From: JAKALX01 sp964508715
GTDB lineage: Bacteria; Chloroflexota; Dehalococcoidia; Tepidiformales; Tepidiformaceae
Assembly (NCBI GenBank): GCA_964508715.1
Contig: CAZDUX010000006.1
Span: forward strand, 62,001 to 126,000
Direction of reading: 5' to 3'
DNA: 64,000 bases
A program made the translations under genes and the position numbers. The notes beneath the pieces were generated by a model. The model had not been told where the DNA came from. It saw only the letters and a program-made list of their open reading frames with translations, and made no database searches. Of this stretch, positions 57,123-64,000 are shown in pieces. Every line of letters starts with the position of its first letter. Position 1 is the first letter of the stretch.

Positions 57123-58913
57123 CTACTGGTCCTTCCAGAAGAACGGGATCGTTTCAGCGCCAAAGCCGTAGCCGAGGGTGCGGTACTCGGTAACGTTTCG
57201 CATGTACGGCTGGTAGGTGGCCCAGGCAACGCCAGCACCGCCCTGGTGAGGCACGTAGTACATGTGGGCAGCGTTCATGCGCTGGATGTCCCACATGATC
57301 GCCTTTCGCTTCGCCGGGTCGAGTTCCTGCGCCTGGGCGATGGAGAGCCTGGCAAGATCGGCATCCTTGATCCGGCTGTGGTTGTAGACGTTGTCCGTGA
57401 AGAGACGGATTGGAATGCCACCGGGTTCGGGGAATGCCGACTCCGGGCCGAAGGCGATGCCGGTGAAGTCGCCGGCAAACGTGTGGGTACTGTACTTCGA
57501 TGGGTAGTCCTGGATGTCCGTGGTCGTCTTGATGCCGATCGCATTCAGGTACTGGATATTTGCTTCGGCGAGGGTGTCGTAGCTCGCACCGTAGGCGTGG
57601 GTGTACTGGTAGGTGGTGCTGAACCCATCGGCGAACCCGGCGGCGGCCATGAGCTTCTTGGCCTCGGCGGGGTCGTACTTGAAGAACTTCGCCGAATCGC
57701 CCTGGTCCTTGCCCTGGGGGTCGAGCCAGAAGCGTGTGTGCCCGGCGGGGATGACACTGTTCCACGGCAGCGGCACATCGAGGCCGGCGGCGCGAAGCTT
57801 TTTCACACTGTAGATGAGGTCGGTGAGCTCATTACGGTCGAGGGCCATTGAGACGGCCTGCCGTACACGATCGTCTTTCGCCCATGGTGAGCCCGGCTGG
57901 GGGTCGAAATAGATCCAGCTCTGGGTGGTCGTGAGTGCACCTGTGACGACGACATCCTTGACCTTCTTCTTGATCTCGATGAGGTCGTCGGGTGTGGGCC
58001 CTTCGCCGTCGGTGTTTCCTGCCAGGAACTGGGCGATCCGGTTCGCGTAGGTGGGGACCACAGCGAGTTCCACGCCGTCCATGAGGGGGAAGCCCTTCAT
58101 CCACCAGTTCGGGTTCTTCTTGAACTTCCACCCGACCGTGGGGGTGTAGTTGTCGAGAACCCACGGCCCGCTGCCGATCATCGTCTTGGCCGGGTTGAAC
58201 CCGGATTCGGCCTCGACCGGCTGGACGTGCAGGAGGCTCGCATCGGCCAGCAAGTCGGTGAAGACGGCTGATGGCGCCTTCAGCGAAAAGATGATGGTGT
58301 AGTCGTCGGGATATTCGACCTTATCGACCACGCCGGTGAGCTGAGGTGCGTTGGTGTTCTTGGTGTCGGTCGCCCGGCCCCACGAAAACTTCACGTCTTT
58401 CGTGGTGAGCTCCCGGCCGCTGACCGGTGCGATATCGTGGAACTTGACGCCCTTGCGGAGCTTCACGGTCCATTTCAACCCGTCGGGGGTCGTCTCGGCA
58501 GATTCTGCGAGGTCTCCTGTCGGGCGCACCTCGGCCGGTTGAATACCCGGCCCCGCCTTGTACATGAAGAGCCGGCTGTAGACGAAGGTGGCCGGCATCT
58601 TCCCGAGGTAGCTGTAGTTGCCGTAGGGGTCGATCGTTGGCGCGTCACCAACCTGGGTCATGTGGTAAGTGCCGCCGCGTTTGGCGTTTGCGAAGGGATC
58701 AACAGCAGTGGCGGTTGGACTCGCGGCGGCGTTCGGTGTCGGTGTCGCGAGGCTCTTCAGCGACTCCTCGTCGTTGTCATCGCCGCCACAGCCGACGAGT
58801 GCGAGCCCGGCCGTGCCGGCCGCGGCGAGCCCGCTACCCCGCAGGAAAGCCCGGCGTGTGGCGCCGCGATGGGCGTATTTATCCCAGTACGAACTCTTCA
58901 ATTCCACCCTCAT
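57123..58913 (-). CDS. ABC transporter family 5 substrate-binding lipoprotein (peptide/nickel type), Tat-exported
   Basis: A 596-residue extracytoplasmic binding protein. The signal has the twin-arginine motif TRRAFLRGS (Arg20, Arg21) and a lipobox ALVGC (Cys42), so it is likely a Tat-exported lipoprotein. The mature part carries the family 5 core: GGTYHMTQVGDAPTIDPYGN, then ESAETTPDGLKWTVKLRKGV and VRQAVSMALDRNEL. It is typical of oligopeptide, nickel or glycoside uptake systems. No permease or ATPase genes are adjacent, so its transporter lies elsewhere. The start at 58913 is preferred; an upstream frame begins at 58985. Confidence 0.88.
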   Translation of the reverse strand: MRVELKSSYWDKYAHRGATRRAFLRGSGLAAAGTAGLALVGCGGDDNDEESLKSLATPTPNAAASPTATAVDPFANAKRGGTYHMTQVGDAPTIDPYGNYSYLGKMPATFVYSRLFMYKAGPGIQPAEVRPTGDLAESAETTPDGLKWTVKLRKGVKFHDIAPVSGRELTTKDVKFSWGRATDTKNTNAPQLTGVVDKVEYPDDYTIIFSLKAPSAVFTDLLADASLLHVQPVEAESGFNPAKTMIGSGPWVLDNYTPTVGWKFKKNPNWWMKGFPLMDGVELAVVPTYANRIAQFLAGNTDGEGPTPDDLIEIKKKVKDVVVTGALTTTQSWIYFDPQPGSPWAKDDRVRQAVSMALDRNELTDLIYSVKKLRAAGLDVPLPWNSVIPAGHTRFWLDPQGKDQGDSAKFFKYDPAEAKKLMAAAGFADGFSTTYQYTHAYGASYDTLAEANIQYLNAIGIKTTTDIQDYPSKYSTHTFAGDFTGIAFGPESAFPEPGGIPIRLFTDNVYNHSRIKDADLARLSIAQAQELDPAKRKAIMWDIQRMNAAHMYYVPHQGGAGVAWATYQPYMRNVTEYRTLGYGFGAETIPFFWKDQ

Positions 58914-59082
58914 GGTGTTGGTAGTCCCGGTGGGCCGGATGGTAGAAATAGAACCCATTGGTGTCAATGAGAGAAGTATTAGCAATGACTATAGGGGGAA
59001 TACTGGAACGCATTCTGAGGAGCAGCCTCCACATCCAAAACCGCCAGTCGACAACCGGCTGTGAACCGCCCACAATGCCGCC

Positions 59083-59601
59083 ATGGCTACGATCCTCGAC
59101 CCGACCGATGAACGTGTACCCATCCGCCGCGAGCTGGCCAGGCGTCCCGAGGCAATTTCGGGGACGGTCGCGCTGCTCGATATCACGAAGCCACGCGGCG
59201 ATGTGCTGATCCGCCAACTCGAGATGCGCCTGAAGGATCGGCTCCCCGGCGTGGAGCTTCGCCATTACGCCAAGCCGACCTTCACCAAGCCCGCACCCGA
59301 GGACCTTCGGCAGCGCATTGCCCGGGAGTGTAACTTCGTCATCGAAGCGCTCGCTGACTGAGGGAGTTGTACGACGTGCAGTGTGCACGACACGACGTGG
59401 TTCGAAATCCAGGGCATCCCTTCCGTCTTCATCGCATCGAGCGAGTTCAGTGACGCTGCTGATGTCCAGGCGAAGTCGCTCGGCCTGCCCGATGTGCGCC
59501 GCATCTTCGTCCCCCATCCGATCCAGGACGCCACCGATGACGAGATGTGCGCCAAAGCCGACGCGATTGTCGAGCAGGTGCTGGGGGCGTTGCTGGACTG
59601 A
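59083..59601 (+). CDS. UGSC-family selenoprotein; in-frame TGA at 59359-59361 read as selenocysteine
   Basis: The frame runs 172 residues if the TGA codon at position 93 is selenocysteine. Around it the sequence reads EALAD-U-GSCTTCSVHDTTW, the UGSC motif for which the family is named. The residues after TGA (WFEIQGIPSVFIASSEFSD and LPDVRRIFVPHPIQ) continue the same domain, and neither half is complete alone. A hairpin with a GT-containing loop lies 14-28 bases after the TGA. The gene ends at a second TGA (59599). Other family members have Cys at this place. The role is probably redox chemistry, not yet defined in detail. A facing gene encodes a thioredoxin-fused partner candidate. Confidence 0.88.
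59375..59389 (+). promoter_or_regulatory. SECIS-like hairpin after the selenocysteine codon
   Basis: CGTGC (59375-59379) and GCACG (59385-59389) enclose the loop AGTGT; TGT/ACA can extend the stem below a 4-base bulge. Bacterial SECIS elements lie just past the UGA with a GU in the apical loop, as here. Confidence 0.65.
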
Positions 59602-59681
59602 GGGGGTTTGCCAGTCGGGCCGATCCCGGCATGGCTCGCAATGTACTTCTCCATGCGTCTTCGCGGCTTCGATGCCCGGGC

Positions 59682-61256
59682 CTACGCCCGAATCGCGACC
59701 GATATCATGGTGCTGCCGATCGGGCCGCTTACCCAGTTGGCCAGGTAGGCGCCGAACTTGCCTGCTTCGCCGCCGGCGACGATGAGCTTGATATCCGCCG
59801 GATCGCGGAACTTGCCGAGGGGTGTGTCGAGGCCGATCCGCTCGGCGATTTCGCGTGGGATGCCCTCGGCGCAGGTCTCATCGCGAATGAGTTCGCGCAC
59901 GGGCCGGAGGGTGGCGGCCTGGATCCCGGCGCGGACCTGGTCCTTGGTCCACCCGTCTTTCGCGAACGTGTCCACGTGTTCGGGCGGCACGATTACCACG
60001 GTTTCGCCGGTGCGGTATTGCTTCGGGTGCCCCATCGCTGCAAGCGCCAGCCCGTAGCTCGTAGCGAGCGACTTCGCATCGCGCGCGAGCTGGTCGATGA
60101 TCGGGGTTGGCCCGTTCCCGGCGTAAACGGTGACCACGCTCTCGTCGCGTTCGAACCCGCGTTCGACGTGGAACGGTTCCCAGTTGCTGCGCTCTTCGAA
60201 CTCGGGGAAGCAGAAGGTGTACTTGCCGGGCTGGCCGAGCGCCGCGCGGTCGACTTCGCCCGGGCGGCCGCCGCCCACGTTCCGCACCACGAGTTGCACG
60301 GCACGGCCGATCGTCGCGTTCGCACGGTTGCCCTGGCCGAGGACATTCATCCGGTAGTTCATACCGATGCGGTCGCGAACCGGGCCGTTCACGATGATCA
60401 CGGGCGTCGGGAAGTGCGTCGTGGCGAGGACGCCGTGCATGTTGAACTGTTCCCGGGTGATCGCCTCGATCGCCGCCAGCACGACGGGCAGATAGTCGGG
60501 CATGCACCCGGCCATCACGGCGTTGATCGCCACCTTTTCGACCGTTACCGGTGCGAGATTCGGTGGGACGATACCCAGGACTTCCTGTGGGTCGCGGGTT
60601 GTTCCCCCGAGCATCCGCAGGACGCGTTCGGGGGTTGGCGGGATGACGGGCAGGCCGTCGGTCAGCCCCTGGTCGAAAAGGAACTCGAAAATATCGTCGG
60701 TCTCGCCTACTTCAATGCGGCGGGCACGGAGAGGGCTTCCCGCGGCTTCGGCGGCGAGCCGTTCGGCGATGCCGGGTTCTACCGATTTCGAGCCACACCC
60801 TGGCCGCATCTCCGGGTACACGGCCCAGTCGACGACGGGCGGCGGTGTAAGTGTCTCGGAGATGAGCCGGTGGAAGAGCGCCTGCCAGTCGGACTTCGCG
60901 AAACCAACGAACCGCTCCAGTTCGAGCCCCTCGGGGCCGGCGAGGATGACCGTCGGGACGGTGTCGAGGTCGTAGGAGAACGAGACGCGAAGGGCCGAAT
61001 CGTCGAGCATGGGCGCCGTGAGCCCGAACCGTTCGGCGAGGCGTGCATTGCCCGCCGCTTCCTGGCCGATGACGAGGACGTCGATGGCATCGTGGAAGGT
61101 CGCGGCTGCGGCCTGGATGAGCGGCATGGAGAGGACGCACGTTGGGCAGTCCTCTTTCACGAAGCAGAGGAGTGCCGTCCTCCCCGTGGGGAAGGCGTGA
61201 CGCTGGCCACCGAGGCCGGTGAGTTCGAATGCGGGGAGAGGGGTGTCGGAAGTCAC
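59682..61256 (-). CDS. Thioredoxin-like domain fused to a UGSC-associated domain
   Basis: A 524-residue protein. Residues 1-140 are a thioredoxin/AhpC-type fold with the redox motif EDCPTC (Cys37, Cys40) and a cis-Pro segment DTVPTVILAG. Residues about 145-524 form a second domain with PGCGSKSVEPG, LTDGLPVIPPTPERV, TVEKVAINAVMAGCMP and KYTFCFPEFEE. To my recollection this domain is found beside or fused to UGSC proteins in other genomes; that needs checking. Several Cys (GCGSK, AGCMP, TFCF) could take part in thiol chemistry. The GTG start has TAGACT 6 bases upstream. It converges on the UGSC gene. Confidence 0.7.
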   Translation of the reverse strand: MTSDTPLPAFELTGLGGQRHAFPTGRTALLCFVKEDCPTCVLSMPLIQAAAATFHDAIDVLVIGQEAAGNARLAERFGLTAPMLDDSALRVSFSYDLDTVPTVILAGPEGLELERFVGFAKSDWQALFHRLISETLTPPPVVDWAVYPEMRPGCGSKSVEPGIAERLAAEAAGSPLRARRIEVGETDDIFEFLFDQGLTDGLPVIPPTPERVLRMLGGTTRDPQEVLGIVPPNLAPVTVEKVAINAVMAGCMPDYLPVVLAAIEAITREQFNMHGVLATTHFPTPVIIVNGPVRDRIGMNYRMNVLGQGNRANATIGRAVQLVVRNVGGGRPGEVDRAALGQPGKYTFCFPEFEERSNWEPFHVERGFERDESVVTVYAGNGPTPIIDQLARDAKSLATSYGLALAAMGHPKQYRTGETVVIVPPEHVDTFAKDGWTKDQVRAGIQAATLRPVRELIRDETCAEGIPREIAERIGLDTPLGKFRDPADIKLIVAGGEAGKFGAYLANWVSGPIGSTMISVAIRA

Positions 61257-61262
61257 GCGCGT

Positions 61263-61268
61263 AGTCTA
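61263..61268 (-). promoter_or_regulatory. -10 box of the thioredoxin-fused gene (leaderless spacing)
   Basis: TAGACT on the minus strand, 6 bases before the GTG at 61256. Confidence 0.5.
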
Positions 61269-61296
61269 CGGCTTTGCCGGGGGTTGCGAGCGCACG

Positions 61297-61887
61297 CTAC
61301 CTGCCGGCCGGTGGGCGGATCTCCCGTGCCATGCCGTGGTATTCGCGGTTTGGCATCACGCCGGCGCCGGACATCAGGCGGTTGGTGAAATTGAACATCG
61401 CCGTTACTTCGATGATGTCCCAGGTATCTTCGTCGCTGAAGCCGAGTCCCCGGAGATCATCGATGTCTTCCTCGGTGACGGTTACAGGGTCGAGTGTCAG
61501 CTTCACGGCAAAGTCCAGCATCGCCATCTGCTTTTCGCTGAGCCCTGCGCGGCGGTAATCGAGCGTGATGCGGTCGCCTTTTACGGGGTCCTTGAGGAGG
61601 GCGCGGACAGCGAAACCGTGTGCTGCGAGGCAGTAGAGGCACTGGTTCTGCATGGAAACGACGACGGAGATCATCTCCCGTTCGGCCTTGCCGAGGCCGG
61701 GCGATGGTTGCATGAGGTCGTCGAAATGTTCGCGCCACCTGGTGAACCGTGGCTCGCGCCAGGCGAATGCGAGGAAGACATTGGGCACGAAGCCCAGCTT
61801 CTGCTCGAGCTGGTTGAAGAGTGCCTGCGTTTCGGGCGCGAGGCTGCTTCGCTCGGCGATGGGAAACCAGGAGATGCGTTCGTCCAT
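61297..61887 (-). CDS. AhpD-like (carboxymuconolactone decarboxylase family) peroxidase-related protein
   Basis: A 196-residue all-helical protein with the catalytic motif NQCLYCLAAHG near residue 82 (CxxC...H), which in AhpD reduces peroxides through a proton relay. It has the added N-terminal ISWFPIAER ... FVPNVFLAFAW segment of peroxidase-related enzymes. The ATG at 61887 is supported by TACCCT 6 bases upstream; a longer frame reaches 62010. It follows the thioredoxin-fused gene's start by 40 bases on the same strand, so the three neighbouring genes (59083, 59682, 61297) share a redox theme. Confidence 0.88.
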   Translation of the reverse strand: MDERISWFPIAERSSLAPETQALFNQLEQKLGFVPNVFLAFAWREPRFTRWREHFDDLMQPSPGLGKAEREMISVVVSMQNQCLYCLAAHGFAVRALLKDPVKGDRITLDYRRAGLSEKQMAMLDFAVKLTLDPVTVTEEDIDDLRGLGFSDEDTWDIIEVTAMFNFTNRLMSGAGVMPNREYHGMAREIRPPAGR

Positions 61888-61893
61888 GGGCGT

Positions 61894-61899
61894 AGGGTA
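61894..61899 (-). promoter_or_regulatory. -10 box of the AhpD-like gene (leaderless spacing)
   Basis: TACCCT on the minus strand, 6 bases before the ATG at 61887. Confidence 0.45.
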
Positions 61900-62072
61900 C
61901 CCCAAGTAGTGCGTGCCGCGTTTGGCAGAATCGATGTCATCGCACCAGGATTTGGACGGCGGCCCGGCAGGGGAATGGTCTGCGGTGACGGTGCACCGTG
62001 CGCCCTGCAACTCACCCGGTGGGCTGGTCCCTTTCCCGCGTTCGCGGCCGGCTGATGAGACGGGCCCGGGGC

Positions 62073-62585
62073 CTATTCCTGCAGGCGGCGCAACGCTTCG
62101 GCGGCGGCCGGCATGACGGCGATACGAGGATTCACACCCTCGAGACGTTCGCGCACCGGCGTGAGGATCTCGCCGAGGCCGCCATAGCCGATGGAGCCAA
62201 GGACGTGATGCGCACCTTCGCGCAGCCAGGCCGACTCGGAATGGCTGACGAGGCGCTCGAGGACGGGCACGGCAGAAGGAGCACCGATGGCGATGAGCCC
62301 CTCGGCAGCGAGCCAGCGGACACCACCGTCCTCGTCATCGAGGGCTTTGACGAGGGCACTCGCTGCAGCCGGGTCGGCGAGTGTACCGAGGGCCTTCGCG
62401 GCTTCCCAGCGCTGGAAATCGGACCCGCTCCCCAGGGCCTCGAGCAGGGCGGGAATGGCTGCGGTGCCAAATTCGACGAGCTTCGTGCGGGCGTACTCGC
62501 GAACCGAGTCGTCGGCGCTGTTGATACCGGCGATGAGTACGGGGATCTCGGCGTTGATTGCTCCGTCGCTCGTGGTGGTGCTCAT
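62073..62585 (-). CDS. HEAT-repeat (PBS-lyase-type) protein
   Basis: A 170-residue protein of about four HEAT-like repeats, each with a pattern such as AIPALLEALGSGSDFQRWEA, ASALVKALDDEDGGVRWLAA and VPVLERLVSHSESAWLREGA. These fold as paired helices that bind proteins. There is no catalytic residue pattern. An AAGGAG site lies before the ATG. The partner is unknown. Confidence 0.82.
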   Translation of the reverse strand: MSTTTSDGAINAEIPVLIAGINSADDSVREYARTKLVEFGTAAIPALLEALGSGSDFQRWEAAKALGTLADPAAASALVKALDDEDGGVRWLAAEGLIAIGAPSAVPVLERLVSHSESAWLREGAHHVLGSIGYGGLGEILTPVRERLEGVNPRIAVMPAAAEALRRLQE

Positions 62586-62679
62586 CCTGGGCTCCTTCTC
62601 GATCGAGTGTCCGGTTTCATGGTATTCCCGGCCGGGGGGCTCGCTGGAAGTTGCAACGGAATTGAAATCCGCTCGCAGC

Positions 62680-62708
62680 GCGAAGGCCGGTGGGTGGCCG
62701 GCCTTCGC
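62680..62708 (-). terminator. Terminator hairpin after glpX
   Basis: GCGAAGGCCGG and its complement enclose a 7-base loop, 28 bases past the glpX stop. The stem is strong, but the T run is missing. Confidence 0.6.
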
Positions 62709-62735
62709 GGTTGGACTGCCCGGAGCGGAGGAGCA

Positions 62736-63734
62736 CTATGCGTCGGTATAGCGGTCGCCAGTGATGCGCTGGAGCTTTCGCCAGTGATGCTCGGTCTGGA
62801 TGCGGCGAATCGTGCCGGAGCGTGAGCGCATGACGAGGGACTCGCTCGTTGCCCCGCCGGCGACGTATTCGACACCCTGGAGGAGGGCGCCGCCGGTGAC
62901 CCCGGTGGCCGCGAAGAAGACGTTGTCGCTGCGGACGAGATCGTCGATGGTCAGGATCTTGTCGAGGCTGAGGCCATGCTCGGCGGCGTACCGCTTCTGC
63001 TGGTCATCGCGGGCCCAGAGGCGCCCCTGGAAGTCGCCTTCGAGGCACTTCAGGGCGCAGGCAGCGATGACTCCCTCGGTCGAGCCGCCGATGCCAAGCA
63101 TCATGTCGACGCCTGTGCCGGCGAGGCCGACCGAGACGGCGGCAGGCTGGTCGCCGTCGGTGATGAAGCGGATGCGGGCGCCCGCGGCACGGACCTGGTC
63201 GACGATCTCGGTGTTGCGGTCGCGGTCGAGGATGACGACCGTGACTTCGCTGACGTCGAGTTCCTTGGCGCGAGCCACCTGTTCGATGTTCCAGGCGATG
63301 GGCGCCGAGAGATCAATCATCCCCTTGGCTGCGGGCCCAACGGCGATCTTCTCCATATAGAAGAGGTCGAGCGGGTTGAAGAGGGTGCCGCGGGGTGCGG
63401 CGGCGATGACGCTGACAGCGCCGGGCCCGCCCTGGGCGGTGAGGCGTGTGCCCTCGAGGGGGTCGACTGCGACATCGACCTGGGGCCCGAAGCCATCGCC
63501 CACGCGTTCGCCGTTGTAGAGCATCGGCGCTTCGTCCTTCACGCCCTCGCCGATAACGATGAGGCCGTCCATGTCGACGGTGTCCATCATCAATCGCATG
63601 GCGCTGACGGCGGCCTGGTCGGCGCCGTTCTTGTCGCCGCGGCCCACCCATCGTGCGGCGGCGAGGGCTGCCGCTTCGGTGGTACGGACGAGTTCCATTG
63701 CGATGTTGCGGTCGGGGACCTGTTCGTTTCTCAT
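62736..63734 (-). CDS. glpX: Class II fructose-1,6-bisphosphatase
   Basis: A 332-residue GlpX-type enzyme of gluconeogenesis, of normal length. IGEGVKDEAPMLYNGE near residue 61 and DVAVDPLEGTRLTAQGG near 87 hold the metal and substrate ligands, and GIGGSTEGVIAACALKC near 195 and the RDDQQ segment complete the fold. The ATG at 63734 follows TGGAGC. It lies 22 bases after the HD-domain gene on the same strand, a probable operon. Confidence 0.95.
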   Translation of the reverse strand: MRNEQVPDRNIAMELVRTTEAAALAAARWVGRGDKNGADQAAVSAMRLMMDTVDMDGLIVIGEGVKDEAPMLYNGERVGDGFGPQVDVAVDPLEGTRLTAQGGPGAVSVIAAAPRGTLFNPLDLFYMEKIAVGPAAKGMIDLSAPIAWNIEQVARAKELDVSEVTVVILDRDRNTEIVDQVRAAGARIRFITDGDQPAAVSVGLAGTGVDMMLGIGGSTEGVIAACALKCLEGDFQGRLWARDDQQKRYAAEHGLSLDKILTIDDLVRSDNVFFAATGVTGGALLQGVEYVAGGATSESLVMRSRSGTIRRIQTEHHWRKLQRITGDRYTDA

Positions 63735-63756
63735 GTTGTGCTCCAGGCGGTGATAT

Positions 63757-64000
63757 TCAGGGGTTGATGCCGAGTTCGTGGGCGACGGGTTTGAGCGCTT
63801 CGGCGACGAAGCGGATGTGCTCATCGAGCTCCACGCCGAGGTCTTTCGCACCCTGGATGAGGTCCTCGCGCCGGACCGTGCGGGCGAACGCCTTGTCCTT
63901 CATCTTCTTGCGGACGGAGGCCGGTTCGATGGCGGAGAGCGACCTGTCGGGCTTTACCAGGGTGCAGGCGATGACGAAACCGGAGAGTTCATCGCAGGCG
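63757..64000 (-). CDS. HD-domain phosphohydrolase, C-terminal part (cut by window edge)
   Basis: The 80 readable residues start ACDELSGFVIACTLVKPDR, which matches the C-terminal half of small HD-type hydrolases whose HD metal motif lies upstream, outside the window. It continues VRKKMKDKAFARTVRREDL and ends EALKPVAHELGINP. It lies directly upstream of glpX and is probably cotranscribed with it. The substrate is unknown. Confidence 0.75.
   Translation of the reverse strand, partial: ACDELSGFVIACTLVKPDRSLSAIEPASVRKKMKDKAFARTVRREDLIQGAKDLGVELDEHIRFVAEALKPVAHELGINP

Noticed and set aside
59599..59601. Second TGA of the UGSC gene as another selenocysteine
   Set aside because: It also follows GAC and precedes GGG, but the next codons do not continue the domain and the protein is already of family length, so it is the stop.
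1..64000. CRISPR arrays, insertion sequences, rRNA genes
   Set aside because: I saw no regularly spaced repeats, no transposase-like frame and no rRNA-like sequence anywhere in the window.

Overview
The window is G+C-rich bacterial chromosome (roughly two thirds G+C by eye), densely coded on both strands. I see no rRNA, no intact tRNA, no CRISPR array and no insertion sequence. The mix of a large multi-GAF sensor kinase, menaquinone and nucleotide housekeeping genes, several short-chain dehydrogenases and crotonase-type enzymes, three related MFS exporters and a UGSC selenoprotein suggests an environmental high-G+C lineage. Chloroflexota is my best guess, but nothing in the sequence proves it. 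At least a dozen genes have a TANNNT-type -10 box ending only 6 to 8 bases before the start codon, so leaderless mRNAs look common in this organism.

Region by region. 1-7.8 kb: GNAT fragment, M23 peptidase, a 1962-residue hybrid histidine kinase with nine GAF-type modules, and an SDR. 7.8-15.2 kb: a tRNA-like scrap, a PIN toxin-antitoxin pair, a two-gene phage-tail-like unit, a VOC protein, a Gfo/Idh/MocA oxidoreductase, a duplicated XRE regulator and a methyltransferase. 15.3-24.3 kb: ABC exporter, mscL with an added zinc ribbon, MBL hydrolase, divergent mnmA and rsfS, aldo/keto reductase, MFS exporter and small proteins. 24.3-31.9 kb: crotonase, a GNAT-hotdog fusion, three overlapping tiny genes, zinc-ribbon and PAS proteins, MFS, Fpg/Nei glycosylase and a cyclase-family hydrolase.

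32.1-35.0 kb holds the most unusual system. A MerR-type regulator has a near-consensus promoter overlapped by a palindromic operator. It is followed by a protein that joins a von Willebrand A domain to two retropepsin-like aspartic protease domains, and the unit is closed by a strong terminator. 35.0-42.1 kb carries hydrolases, a PadR-like regulator, an SDR, a secreted trypsin-like protease, another MFS exporter and a membrane protein.

42.5-50.5 kb is a cell-envelope stretch: a lipoprotein polysaccharide deacetylase with an altered metal motif, a cyclic-di-AMP (ydaO-type) riboswitch in front of a small helical protein, a membrane-anchored ligase-like protein, a class B PBP with a MecA_N-type domain, a glycosidase-like lipoprotein and a PAP2 phosphatase. 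50.5-64 kb carries PRC-barrel-like proteins, menA, pyrG, a ubiquitin-fold protein, a structured non-coding stretch, a Tat-exported peptide-binding lipoprotein, the UGSC selenoprotein (in-frame TGA at 59359) facing a thioredoxin-fused partner, an AhpD-like peroxidase, a HEAT-repeat protein, glpX and an HD-domain hydrolase cut by the window edge.
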